A DNA stretch of 64,000 nt from Photobacterium sp. Ph5 (GCF_022129445.1 NZ_JADQAQ010000001.1:1-64000), one strand, 5' to 3'. Shown: positions 26,259 to 34,940, numbered from the stretch's first letter. Numbers and translations are program-made. The notes: generated from the letters alone by a model not told the origin.

Positions 26259-26967
26259 ACTAGAATTTAGACGGAGATTATTAGCTGATCCACATGATAA
26301 TGATCCCAAAGTGACGGCATGTAAACATCAATCTATCGCGAATAAAAAATTTGCCGATGAATTACAACAGCTTGATATGCAATTAGAGCAAGCAATGAAA
26401 GTCGATGTACCCGATGATCTAGCTGATAAGATTTTATTTCATCAAGCAGGAGAAGAAACAAGCAAGAAAGGAGTCCAGAGCTATTGGTCTTATGGCCTCG
26501 CAGCCTCTGTTGCTTTTGCTATTGGTTTGTTTTTTGGGCAAATGAATTTTTTACCGAACCAACAACTGCCAATCAATAGTCTTGCTAATGTCGCGCTTGA
26601 ACATGTTTCTTATGAAGCACAATTTGTCGATAACATTGATGAAAAAGCAACGTTGCAACAAGTAAATGCCAAACTGCAATCTTTTGGAACGGAAATGAAA
26701 GATTTACCTGGGCACATTTATTATGTGAACTATTGTGGCTTTGATGGAAAACGCTCATTACATATGGTGATGGATTCACCGCAAGGTAAAGTCACGGTAT
26801 TTGTCGTTCCAGCTCCAAGTCATACCATTTCTAACTCAACAGACAATAACAATGAAAGTTTAGTCGTACCGATCAGAGAGGCAAGTTTGATTATTGTTGG
26901 CGATAAGGGTCAAAACTTAATGCCCGTTGCGAGTAAAATCAAAAACGACCTCAGTTGGGAAATCTAA
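26251..26967 (+). CDS. DUF3379 membrane protein, probable anti-sigma factor
   Basis: This 238-aa protein has a cytoplasmic N-terminal helical region (about residues 1-75), one transmembrane segment (about 83-101) and a periplasmic domain of about 135 residues. The layout fits an anti-sigma factor. The ATG at 26251 follows AGGGGG at an 8-nt distance and overlaps the sigma stop (ATGGATGA), so expression is coupled. An in-frame start at 26218 inside the sigma gene is less likely. No zinc-binding HXXXCXXC anti-sigma motif is visible, and the ligand or protease input is unknown. Confidence 0.82.
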   Translation: MDELEFRRRLLADPHDNDPKVTACKHQSIANKKFADELQQLDMQLEQAMKVDVPDDLADKILFHQAGEETSKKGVQSYWSYGLAASVAFAIGLFFGQMNFLPNQQLPINSLANVALEHVSYEAQFVDNIDEKATLQQVNAKLQSFGTEMKDLPGHIYYVNYCGFDGKRSLHMVMDSPQGKVTVFVVPAPSHTISNSTDNNNESLVVPIREASLIIVGDKGQNLMPVASKIKNDLSWEI

Positions 26968-26997
26968 TTTTCCTACCAATTTTTTAGCCCTTCTTAT

Positions 26998-27028
26998 AAC
27001 GGCAACAAACACTATGTTGCCGTTTTTT
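26998..27028 (+). terminator. Rho-independent terminator of the sigma/anti-sigma operon
   Basis: A perfect 10-bp stem AACGGCAACA/TGTTGCCGTT with a 7-nt loop is followed by a T-run. It shows that fadL is not simply in the same operon. Confidence 0.9.
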
Positions 27029-27125
27029 CATGTCTGACATTTGTCGTTAAAACAACCTCAAATAACGATATTTGATACCAAAATCACTATAAATTTCGTT
27101 AAAACGTATTTTTACTTAGACATAA

Positions 27126-27142
27126 CACTGGTCAGATTTGAT
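27126..27142 (+). promoter_or_regulatory. FadR-like operator upstream of first fadL
   Basis: CACTGGTCAGATTTGAT matches the E. coli FadR consensus AACTGGTCNGACNTGTT at most fixed positions, including ACTGGTCNGA. It lies about 95 bp before the fadL start. Confidence 0.6.
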
Positions 27143-27232
27143 CAAGTCAGTACACCCCCTACAATCGTCGCAAATTAGCCAATATAGGCTAATAAAAAAC
27201 AATAATATATATAATTAGGAATTATTCTAAGC

Positions 27233-28468
27233 ATGAATAAGAAGCAAATTTTTACACGCTCAGTGATTACTGCTGCTATCGCCTTAGCTTCATCACAATC
27301 TATGGCAGCGGGCTTTCAACTAAATGCACAATCTGCAACAGGTCTTGGACGCGCATTTGCAGGTGACGGTGTTATTGCAGACAATGCATCAACAATGGCA
27401 AAAAACGCTGCCTCAATGACACTATTTGATGCGCCAGCGCTGTCTCTAGGTGTTATCGCTATTGATACTGACGTTAAAGTAAAAGATACAACATACAATG
27501 GTTCTCAGATCCCTGATGATCAAATTGGTGGTACTAGTTACGCGCCAAACATCTACTACATTCAGCCTATCAACGATAAATTCGCTGTAGGTGCATCACT
27601 TTACTCAAACTTCGGTACTAAAACTGAATTTAGTGATAACTACGCTGCAAATGCATTTGGTGGTTTAACTGATGTAAAAAGTGTGAACTTAGGTTTAAGT
27701 GCTGCTTACCGCATTAACCAGCAACTAAGCATTGGTGGTGGTTTAGACGTAATTTACGGCAGTGGTAAACTAAATCGCTATATACCTGCAGGAAAAATTC
27801 CAACACCTAATGGGACGATCAATACACCAAAAATTGATTTACTTGATGTTGATGCCGATGGTGTAGCGCTTGGCTTTAACCTAGGTACTATCTACGAGCT
27901 CGATCAAAACAACCGTTTTGGCTTATCTTACCGCTATAGCCCAACATTAGAAGCTAAAGGTGATATGCACTATGCGGGCAACAACCTTAGCGATCAGAAG
28001 CTAAAAATGCCATTACCAGATATGGCAGAATTTTCTGGTTTCAATAAGCTAAATGATAAATTTGCGGTTCACTACAGCATTCAATGGATACGCTGGAGCG
28101 AGTTTGACGTTCTAGAAACAACCGGTGGCGTTAAATTAAATGATTACCAATGGCAAGATGGATGGCACTACTCTATCGGTGGTACTTACTACCTAAACGA
28201 TCAGTGGACACTTCGTGCGGGTTACATGCATGACACCAGCGCCCAGAATTCAAAAACGTCTATTTCTGTACCTGATTCCGATCGTAACTGGTTATCTGGC
28301 GGCTTTAGCTACCACCTAGACAGCAAGTCTACCATCGACTTTGGCTTAACTTACCTTATTGGTAAAGATGTTAAAGCAGATGAAACCAATCCGCTCGGTA
28401 TGTCGGTTGACGCAACCACTCGTGCAAATGCATGGTTGTACGGCCTACAATACAGCCGTTCATTCTAA
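27233..28468 (+). CDS. fadL: FadL-family outer-membrane fatty-acid channel (copy 1)
   Basis: This 411-aa OmpP1/FadL/TodX beta-barrel has a signal peptide ending SMA-AGF (about residues 1-25). The mature N-terminus GFQLNAQSATGLGRAFAG forms the FadL plug. It is followed by DNASTMAKNAASMTLF, where the usual Asn-Pro-Ala hatch motif reads Asn-Ala-Ala. The last residue is Phe. FadL proteins carry long-chain fatty acids across the outer membrane by lateral diffusion. A FadR-like operator lies upstream and a terminator downstream, so it is its own unit. The motif change makes exact substrate uncertain. Confidence 0.9.
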   Translation: MNKKQIFTRSVITAAIALASSQSMAAGFQLNAQSATGLGRAFAGDGVIADNASTMAKNAASMTLFDAPALSLGVIAIDTDVKVKDTTYNGSQIPDDQIGGTSYAPNIYYIQPINDKFAVGASLYSNFGTKTEFSDNYAANAFGGLTDVKSVNLGLSAAYRINQQLSIGGGLDVIYGSGKLNRYIPAGKIPTPNGTINTPKIDLLDVDADGVALGFNLGTIYELDQNNRFGLSYRYSPTLEAKGDMHYAGNNLSDQKLKMPLPDMAEFSGFNKLNDKFAVHYSIQWIRWSEFDVLETTGGVKLNDYQWQDGWHYSIGGTYYLNDQWTLRAGYMHDTSAQNSKTSISVPDSDRNWLSGGFSYHLDSKSTIDFGLTYLIGKDVKADETNPLGMSVDATTRANAWLYGLQYSRSF

Positions 28469-28497
28469 TTTCAGAGTACACTTGTACTCATTAGACT

Positions 28498-28527
28498 AAA
28501 AAAGGAGCATCATTGCTCCTTTTTTTA
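28498..28527 (+). terminator. Rho-independent terminator after fadL copy 1
   Basis: The stem AAAAAAGGAGCA/TGCTCCTTTTTT has a short loop and is followed by more T residues. Confidence 0.9.
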
Positions 28528-28623
28528 CGACCGCCTCTTTCCCAAATCCCGCTTTATCTTTCATATATCCTTCTTTTCCCTCTTACTTTTGATTAAAAAA
28601 CGCACATAAGTTATGTTATTTTC

Positions 28624-28637
28624 GTACATGTGTACGC
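28624..28637. promoter_or_regulatory. Palindrome CGTACA-TG-TGTACG
   Basis: This is a perfect 6-bp inverted repeat with a 2-bp spacer, about 185 bp upstream of the second fadL-type gene. It has the shape of a dimeric-regulator operator; the regulator is unknown. Confidence 0.35.
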
Positions 28638-28818
28638 TGAAAACAGGTCTAACCAGACATGATTGAGCAATAAGTAACGGATAAAATATTACTAATACAG
28701 AATTTACAATATTTCATTTTGATAATTTAAAAAATGACTGCTTAAAGATAACCTTACTCGTAGAGAAGAGTATTATTCGCGACTTAGTTTCAGCGAACAA
28801 TTAGCTATTAATATAAAA

Positions 28819-30162
28819 ATGATGAATAAAAATAAAATTACATTATCTTTAACTGCCGCAGTAGCATTAGGCATAAGCACTAACGCCCTAGCAGCTGGTT
28901 TCCAATTAGCAGAATATTCCGCAACAGGCCTTGGCCGTGCATTTGCGGGCGAAGCAGCAATGGCTGACAATGCTAGTGCGCAGTTCCGTAACCCAGCAAT
29001 GTTGACTTACCTTAAAGGTACGCAAATCTCAACAGGTGCCATTTACGTTGATCCTAATGTGGATGTTAAAGGAAACCTTCAAGTTAATGGTCGAACTATT
29101 GACCAAACTGAAGCGCGTAATATTGCTCACAGTGCCGTTATTCCAAACTTCTACATTTCTCGTCAGTTAAACAACAACGCCACTTTAGGTTTGGCATTCG
29201 GTACTAACTTCGGCATGCGTACCGATCTTGGTACTGACTTCACAGCGTCCATTTTCGGTAACCAAGCTGAAGTCCACACCGTTGAAATCAACCCTAATAT
29301 TGGTTACAAAATTAATGACCAATTTAGCGTAGGTGCTGGTGTACGTTACATTATGGCAAAAGGTCACTTTGGTGCTGCACTGCCAAGCACCCTACCAACG
29401 ATGGTCTCAGGAATGCTGTTACCAAAGCAGAAATATATTTATGAACAAGGCTTAGCGGGTAAAAACCTTAAATATATGGAAGGTGAAGATAATGCATGGG
29501 GCTGGCAAGCTGGTGCTGCATGGCAAATTAACCCAACCAACCGCATTGGCGTAAGTTATCGCTCTGCGGTAGATTTAAACCTCAGTGGTCATGCAAGTGG
29601 AATTGCTTTTGGTGGGAATACACTACCAGGAAGCTTGCCTCTTGAACTACCAGCGTCAGCAGAAATTGCTAGCTTCCACCAGTTAAATGACCAGTGGTCA
29701 GTTCACGCAAGCATTAACTGGACAGATTGGAGTAGCTTTAAAAAGTTAGAAGCTAATATCCCAAGTATGGGTGGTAATGTAGAAATCAAACCTCAAAATT
29801 GGAAAGATAACTACCGTTTCGCTATTGGTACTACTTACCAAGCAACAGAAAAGCTGGCACTACGTTCTGGTATTGCATACGACATGGCTGCGGTAGATGA
29901 AGCACATCGTACTCAAACCATTCCAGAAACGGATCGTACTTGGCTAAGCCTTGGTGCTGGTTACCAGTGGTCTAAGAACTTAACATTAGATGCCGGCCTT
30001 ACCTACGTTTATGCGAAGAAAGCACACCTAAATGAAACAGATAAAAATATTAATGCGCTGGCAAGCATGCTAACTCATCCCAAAGAAACTAAAGTATCAT
30101 TTGCAGGAACAACGTCAGGCGATGTATGGCTAGCGGGTGTTCAAGCAAGCTACCGTTTCTAA
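28819..30162 (+). CDS. FadL-family outer-membrane channel (copy 2)
   Basis: This 447-aa paralog of the preceding gene has a signal peptide ending ALA-AGF. The plug sequence GFQLAEYSATGLGRAFAG is followed by DNASAQFRNPAMLTYL, which keeps the canonical Asn-Pro-Ala hatch motif, and the chain ends in Arg-Phe. It is closer to classical FadL than copy 1 at this site. It has its own promoter region and terminator. Two ATGs (28819, 28822) are possible. Likely cargo is long-chain fatty acids or other hydrophobic molecules. Confidence 0.9.
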   Translation: MMNKNKITLSLTAAVALGISTNALAAGFQLAEYSATGLGRAFAGEAAMADNASAQFRNPAMLTYLKGTQISTGAIYVDPNVDVKGNLQVNGRTIDQTEARNIAHSAVIPNFYISRQLNNNATLGLAFGTNFGMRTDLGTDFTASIFGNQAEVHTVEINPNIGYKINDQFSVGAGVRYIMAKGHFGAALPSTLPTMVSGMLLPKQKYIYEQGLAGKNLKYMEGEDNAWGWQAGAAWQINPTNRIGVSYRSAVDLNLSGHASGIAFGGNTLPGSLPLELPASAEIASFHQLNDQWSVHASINWTDWSSFKKLEANIPSMGGNVEIKPQNWKDNYRFAIGTTYQATEKLALRSGIAYDMAAVDEAHRTQTIPETDRTWLSLGAGYQWSKNLTLDAGLTYVYAKKAHLNETDKNINALASMLTHPKETKVSFAGTTSGDVWLAGVQASYRF

Positions 30163-30558
30163 GTAAATAAAATTATTTTATGAAAAACGCCTCTAACATC
30201 AGAGGCGTTTTTGTCTTTGTTTATATTGATAAAAGTTCATTTCACCCACCACTCTAGACCATAAAACTATTTTTTGTTCAAAAAATAAGCTAGATCTAGC
30301 ATTAAGTATCGTTTATTATTCATGAAACGTTGATACTGAAACGTTCATAGTTAGAACTTTGATAATGATTCAAATACTGCAGAAGCGACATTATGGTCAT
30401 CTAATCACTGCATATTTAGTTATCACTATCCTTCAGTAAATCACTCACAATATAACTACGAAAATGATTTCCGATTTATCGGCAACTTTTTACGCCCCTA
30501 TATTTCAAGAAAATAAACGCTTAATTATGAGTAAATATTTTCTTGCGCTATTTATTGA
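30163..30558. other. 396-bp gap before the serine protease gene
   Basis: After the terminator the region is AT-rich with no ORF. It holds a tandem direct repeat TGAAACGTT at 14-bp spacing (30323-30350) that may be a regulatory site for the protease gene about 210 bp downstream. Confidence 0.45.
30183..30212 (+). terminator. Rho-independent terminator after fadL copy 2
   Basis: A perfect 12-bp stem AAAAACGCCTCT/AGAGGCGTTTTT (30183-30194 with 30201-30212). Confidence 0.92.
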
Positions 30559-31581
30559 ATGGAACATATGAAACAACGAAATTACTTATTAATACTTGCA
30601 GCTCTATTAACTAATAATGCTTTTGCCATCGAGAATGGACAAGAAGTCTCCTCTAACCAACATCAAACTATTATTTACAGTACAAATAATGAATGTACGG
30701 GTAGTCTTATTGCAGGAAAGTGGGTATTAACAGCGCAACATTGCACAACTAATAATTCTAATGCAATAACAACCTTTGATGGCCAACATGTATCAGTAAA
30801 AACACAGAACAATTATAAAGATAGTCCCTATTACAATGGACAAAATATCGATATCGCCTTGTGGGAATTAAATAATACCGCTAATTTTAATAAAATAACG
30901 CCAATATCAATTCAACCTGTCATATCAGGTGTAAAAGCAAATATATATGGTTTTGGTAAAACAGGAAGTCAGTTAAACAAAGCGCCTTTAATTATAACAT
31001 CTCAATCTAATAATGAATCAACCGTAATTAAAGCACATATTCTTAAATATGATGGCGTATTAGTTGGAGGCGATTCCGGTTCTCCTTATATAGACTCAGA
31101 CAACCAATTATTTGCCGTACACCAAGGTATAGATGGTGACTTATACAGTGCAACACCTATTAATATTGCTAAAGACTTCATTTTAAATACAATTAATGGT
31201 TGGAGTTACCCAACACAGTTAACGAATGTGAAAGGTAAGCAAACTGTAACGGTGCAAAGTCTGCATGAAAATAACGTAGTAGATCAAGCTTACACCGATG
31301 GCGACGTGAATATTGATACAAGTCTATCCACTTGTCTTACAGGTAATATAAGTCCATTTCAAACTTGTACTTATATTATAAATAGCAATGGTTATGAAGG
31401 CTCATTAGTATTATCACCAACAGAAAAAGTAAGTATAAATTTAGGTAAAAAAGACGATAGCACGGGGAAAGATAATATTAGTCCTAATACAAACAATGGT
31501 TCAGGTGGTGGTGCTTTAAATATAACGATTATACTATCATTATTATTATTTGCTTTTTCACGACGTCAATTTACTCGATAA
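30559..31581 (+). CDS. Trypsin-like serine protease with GlyGly-CTERM anchor
   Basis: This 340-aa secreted protease has a signal peptide (about residues 1-23, ending AFA). The S1 fold carries catalytic His61 (LTAQHC), Asp98 (NIDIALWEL) and Ser173 (GGDSGSP). Paired cysteines lie at 46 and 62. The C-terminus is a Gly-rich SGGGALN stretch, a hydrophobic helix and a basic SRRQF tail, the GlyGly-CTERM signal processed by rhombosortase for surface display through type II secretion. A start at the second ATG (30568) is also plausible. The specific substrate is unknown, and rhombosortase is not in this window. Confidence 0.87.
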   Translation: MEHMKQRNYLLILAALLTNNAFAIENGQEVSSNQHQTIIYSTNNECTGSLIAGKWVLTAQHCTTNNSNAITTFDGQHVSVKTQNNYKDSPYYNGQNIDIALWELNNTANFNKITPISIQPVISGVKANIYGFGKTGSQLNKAPLIITSQSNNESTVIKAHILKYDGVLVGGDSGSPYIDSDNQLFAVHQGIDGDLYSATPINIAKDFILNTINGWSYPTQLTNVKGKQTVTVQSLHENNVVDQAYTDGDVNIDTSLSTCLTGNISPFQTCTYIINSNGYEGSLVLSPTEKVSINLGKKDDSTGKDNISPNTNNGSGGGALNITIILSLLLFAFSRRQFTR

Positions 31582-31660
31582 GTTATTTATCTAAATCAGA
31601 CAAGATTTAATAGTTATATCTACTGTCTATTACTTATCTAGTTAAAAATTTACCACATAT

Positions 31661-31689
31661 AAAAAGACCTCCTAACTGGAGGTCTTTTT
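31661..31689. terminator. Bidirectional terminator between protease and mlaA
   Basis: A perfect 12-bp stem AAAAAGACCTCC/GGAGGTCTTTTT with a 5-nt loop lies between converging genes. Confidence 0.93.
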
Positions 31690-31703
31690 AAAATCAACTA
31701 ATC

Positions 31704-32510
31704 TTACTCGTCATCAATTTCATCAAGATAACTATCATCAAAATTATCTGTTTGTTGCTCTTGATCAACCTTACCGTCACTGGCGATAAAGTCTTTGTAT
31801 TGAATATAAGCATCTCGTGTAAATACATATGGATCTGGCGAGTTCTCAAGCATTGCTTCTTGTTGTACTAAAGCAGCGCGATCTTCCATTCCTTCAAATA
31901 ACCACTTACCTAATCCTTCCCAGAAATTCAGTAAGCCAAGCATTGGATACAATTCATCTGCAGCATCACCAAAACCTCGGAACGTTACTGGGCCATAAAT
32001 AGGTAACATCAAATACGGACCATTTGGTACGCCGTAATAACCTAGCGTGTCACCAAATCGACGATCTGCAGGTTTATTTATGTCAGCCGCTGATGCAATA
32101 TCAATTAAACCACCCAAACCAAAAACTGTGTTGATCCAAAAACGATTAAAATGGGTGACGGCAGCTTTACCATTTAGCGATAGCAAGCTATTAACCATGC
32201 TCGCTGGCTCATCTAAATTTGATAAAAAATTCATAATGCCTTTTCGAACAGGAGTTGGCGTATAATCTACATAGGCTAATGAAACTGGTCGAGCAACATA
32301 TGGATCTAAATAGTTATAGTTAAGATCCCACATGGCACGGTTAAATCCTTCTAAAGGATCATAAACACCATTATTATCACTATTACTGTCAGCATCGATA
32401 TGATCAGTAATATTGTTAGAGGCAATTTGCTTTGACGGTTCATCTGGTGTTTGCGCACAACCTACTAACCCCAGCGAAAGCCAAATTATAAGCAGTAAAA
32501 TTCTATTCAA
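31704..32510 (-). CDS. mlaA: MlaA (VacJ) outer-membrane lipoprotein
   Basis: This 268-aa lipoprotein has a lipobox Leu-Val-Gly-Cys at Cys18. The MlaA core follows: DPLEGFNRAMWDLNYNYLDPY, then a helical doughnut region (NFLSNLDEP, FNRFWINTVFGLGGLIDIA), GDTLGYYGVPNGPYLMLPIYGP and a C-terminal helix. MlaA removes mislocalised phospholipid from the outer leaflet and passes it to MlaC. Mature residue 2 is Ala, so outer-membrane sorting is expected. The C-terminal tail is very acidic. The other mla genes are not in this window. Confidence 0.94.
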   Translation of the reverse strand: MNRILLLIIWLSLGLVGCAQTPDEPSKQIASNNITDHIDADSNSDNNGVYDPLEGFNRAMWDLNYNYLDPYVARPVSLAYVDYTPTPVRKGIMNFLSNLDEPASMVNSLLSLNGKAAVTHFNRFWINTVFGLGGLIDIASAADINKPADRRFGDTLGYYGVPNGPYLMLPIYGPVTFRGFGDAADELYPMLGLLNFWEGLGKWLFEGMEDRAALVQQEAMLENSPDPYVFTRDAYIQYKDFIASDGKVDQEQQTDNFDDSYLDEIDDE

Positions 32511-32524
32511 AACACTTATCCAAT

Positions 32525-32558
32525 AAAAAGCAGGCGGGACAATGATATCCAGCCTGCT
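32525..32558 (-). terminator. Terminator of the ccm operon
   Basis: On the minus strand AGCAGGC and GCCTGCT (32558-32552 with 32535-32529) form a stem followed by a T-run. It sits 20 bp after the ccmI stop codon. Confidence 0.7.
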
Positions 32559-32578
32559 CTATTTGTTCCAGTATTGAA

Positions 32579-33874
32579 TTAATATTGTTTATTAATTAAT
32601 ACTTTTGTATCACCACCAAGCATCACTTTCTGGCTTTCACCATACCAGTCACCTTGTTTAGTCATAACATTGCCATCACTATCAATACGAGCACGAACAA
32701 TCATTTCAGATAATGACGATAGCTTACGCTGTGGCATCATGCTGTCTTTATCCGTTAACGTAATAGTTAAGGGGAAAGGCGTTGTAAGTGGTAATTTAAC
32801 AGCAGCAATTGGCATTGGTGCACCATCTGAGCTATGAACAGAGATGATAATATCACCCTGTTTTGGCAACACAACATCTGGCGCTAATGAAACCGTCGCG
32901 ACTACTTGTTGTTTTGCTTGTTCAGCACTGACTTTTGGCGCTGTCTCTGCTGTCACTGCCGCAGTAGCCGCCCCATTAACTATCGCTTTCGCTTTATCAT
33001 CAGCATTTAAACGGGCTTGTGCACGTTCAATACTACGATCAAGCATAGGTGCACGAGAATCATCTGGCCCAATAAGCTTTTTCATCATTGTCCAGTAAGC
33101 AATCGCTTGTTCAAACTTGTTTTGCTCAAACGCATCGAAAGCTAACAGTGATAATGCTTGTACATTAGCATGATCTTTCTTAATCACATTACGTAATAAC
33201 TGGCGAGCCATATCACTTGCGCCCGGCTTACCACTTAGCATTAATGACTGTGCATAGCCTAACTGAATATCCCCATCAACTGGGTTTAGGTCATAGGCTT
33301 TTTTCATTGCCATTTCAGCGGTTTCACCATCACGGTTGGCCATTGCGATACGACCTAACAATAACCATCCCATAGGATCATCACCGTCATCGTGCAATTT
33401 AGTACGTAATGCTAAAGTCAGATCAGACATATCTTGATCAGACAATGGTTCATTGGCAGCGTTATCACCCAGTAAGCGTTGAGAAAGTTGAGGCAGGCGA
33501 TTTACCGCATCATGCCACGCTTCTACTTTCTGAATACCGCCCACAGAGGCGTACATACCATAGCTCACACCAACAATTAAGATAATGCCCGGTAGTAACA
33601 TCGCTGGGCTAACATGAGTCGATTTTTTCACTTCACTTTCAGGTAAGTCATCTAATAATGACTGTTGAAGCTCTGAAACTAATTCTTGGCGATTCTCAAC
33701 CAAGCCTTCTTCTGATTCATGTTCCAGCTCATGGATACGATCTTTAAAGAATGCTTTGTTTAATTCATCTCGGCTTGCTACATCATCGTACTCTTTGCCA
33801 TACAACATAGGTACAGCAAAAAATGCTATCGCAATAAGCACTAAGACAGCAGTTATAATCCAAAACAGCGTCAT
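32579..33874 (-). CDS. ccmI: Cytochrome c maturation protein CcmI
   Basis: This 431-aa protein has two N-terminal membrane segments (about residues 2-22 and 92-112) separated by a coiled cytoplasmic loop. A periplasmic TPR region follows (about 160-280, with GWLLLGRIAMANRDGETAEMAMKKAYDLNP), then a C-terminal beta domain. CcmI is the chaperone that presents apocytochrome c to the CcmF/CcmH haem ligation complex. It is the last gene of the operon and overlaps ccmH by 4 nt (ATGA-type). Confidence 0.93.
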   Translation of the reverse strand: MTLFWIITAVLVLIAIAFFAVPMLYGKEYDDVASRDELNKAFFKDRIHELEHESEEGLVENRQELVSELQQSLLDDLPESEVKKSTHVSPAMLLPGIILIVGVSYGMYASVGGIQKVEAWHDAVNRLPQLSQRLLGDNAANEPLSDQDMSDLTLALRTKLHDDGDDPMGWLLLGRIAMANRDGETAEMAMKKAYDLNPVDGDIQLGYAQSLMLSGKPGASDMARQLLRNVIKKDHANVQALSLLAFDAFEQNKFEQAIAYWTMMKKLIGPDDSRAPMLDRSIERAQARLNADDKAKAIVNGAATAAVTAETAPKVSAEQAKQQVVATVSLAPDVVLPKQGDIIISVHSSDGAPMPIAAVKLPLTTPFPLTITLTDKDSMMPQRKLSSLSEMIVRARIDSDGNVMTKQGDWYGESQKVMLGGDTKVLINKQY

Positions 33875-34386
33875 TTGTTTACCTTTGATTGAGTATCAAC
33901 ACTTTCAGCATCTTGCTGTTCCATCTCTGCAAGCAGTGCTTTTAATCGTTTAGCTTCTTCCTCATCTAATTGAGCCTGCTCAGTTTTCTCACCGTTTTTA
34001 CGCGTACGATAAACCAGAACAGTAAAGCCAATAACGATAAACAGAATAGGACCAACCCATAAAATTGCAGTCGAAGCTGTCATCGGTGGATTGTACGTAA
34101 CAAAGTTGCCGTAACGCGCAATCATGTAATCAATAATTTGCTGACTGGTTTTGCCTTCTTTAAGAAGCTCAAATGTTTTCTGGCGCATATCTTGCGCTAA
34201 GGTTGCATTTGAATCAGCAATATTATTGTTTTGACACTTAGGACAACGTAATGTCGCCGTTAACTCTTGGAACTGCTTTTCTTGTTCCGCATTTTTAAAG
34301 TCATAAACATCAATCGATGCAAATGCAGGTAACGCTGCGGTTAGCGCGATCGTTGCAGCTATAACAAGGGCAAATAAACGTTTCAT
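33871..34386 (-). CDS. ccmH: Cytochrome c maturation thioredoxin-like protein CcmH
   Basis: This 171-aa periplasmic protein has a signal sequence (1-23, ending AFA). It carries the diagnostic LRCPKC motif (Cys48, Cys51) that reduces the apocytochrome CXXCH disulfide, and one C-terminal membrane helix (about 105-124). A cytoplasmic, acidic and charged tail follows. Its length shows the short CcmH form, with the TPR part encoded separately as CcmI. The start abuts the end of ccmG (TAATG-type, 1-nt overlap). Confidence 0.95.
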   Translation of the reverse strand: MKRLFALVIAATIALTAALPAFASIDVYDFKNAEQEKQFQELTATLRCPKCQNNNIADSNATLAQDMRQKTFELLKEGKTSQQIIDYMIARYGNFVTYNPPMTASTAILWVGPILFIVIGFTVLVYRTRKNGEKTEQAQLDEEEAKRLKALLAEMEQQDAESVDTQSKVNK

Positions 34387-34940
34387 TAACCTTTTGCCTC
34401 CGCTTTTAGCTTGTTATACAACGGTTCAAGCGTTTCCTTCCAATTTTCAGGGTTTACATCACCCACATGGCGGTAACGAATAATACCGTTAGCGTCAATA
34501 AGGAATGTTTCTGGCGCGCCATAGACGCCTAAATCCATGCCCAACATGCCGTTGCCATCATAAAGCGTATGTAAGTAAGGATTACCCAATTCAGTTAACC
34601 AACCTATCGCTTTATCACGCTGATCTTTATAGTTCAGACCAATGATCTTAACGCCTTGTTTCGCTAACGTATTTAGGTATTGGTGCTCTGCATAACATGT
34701 CGGACACCATGTCGCCCACACGTTAAGCAATAATGGTTCACCTTTGAAAATCGTTTGTTGGTACTCTTTCCCTGGCTGAAACAGATCTTCTAACTTAAAC
34801 GTTGGAACCGGTTTGCCAACCAATACTGATTCTAACTTTGTTGGATCATCACCATCAGCATTGCGGGTTAACTGCACCATAAACATAATAACCAGTGCAA
34901 TAAACAGGACTAACGGAATAAATAGGAATTTTTTATTCAT
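34386..34940 (-). CDS. ccmG: Thiol:disulfide interchange protein CcmG (DsbE)
   Basis: This 184-aa membrane-anchored thioredoxin-like protein has a TM helix at residues about 5-24 and the active site WATWCPTC (Cys79, Cys82). It also has the acidic GLNYKDQRDKAIGWL insert typical of CcmG and a cis-Pro block (GAPETFLID). It keeps apocytochrome thiols and CcmH reduced in the periplasm using electrons from DsbD. It overlaps ccmF by 8 nt. Confidence 0.95.
   Translation of the reverse strand: MNKKFLFIPLVLFIALVIMFMVQLTRNADGDDPTKLESVLVGKPVPTFKLEDLFQPGKEYQQTIFKGEPLLLNVWATWCPTCYAEHQYLNTLAKQGVKIIGLNYKDQRDKAIGWLTELGNPYLHTLYDGNGMLGMDLGVYGAPETFLIDANGIIRYRHVGDVNPENWKETLEPLYNKLKAEAKG

Larger units (their letters stand above)
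28469..28818. other. 350-bp gap between the tandem fadL genes
   Basis: The gap contains a GAGTAC/GTACTC hairpin (28474-28489), the fadL1 terminator and a CGTACA-TG-TGTACG palindrome (28624-28637). The AT-rich promoter region of the second copy completes it. There is no ORF. Confidence 0.5.

Noticed and set aside
28645-28662. FadR box before the second fadL copy
   Set aside because: AGGTCTAACCAGACA has an extra base in the core relative to GGTCNGACC and poor flanks.
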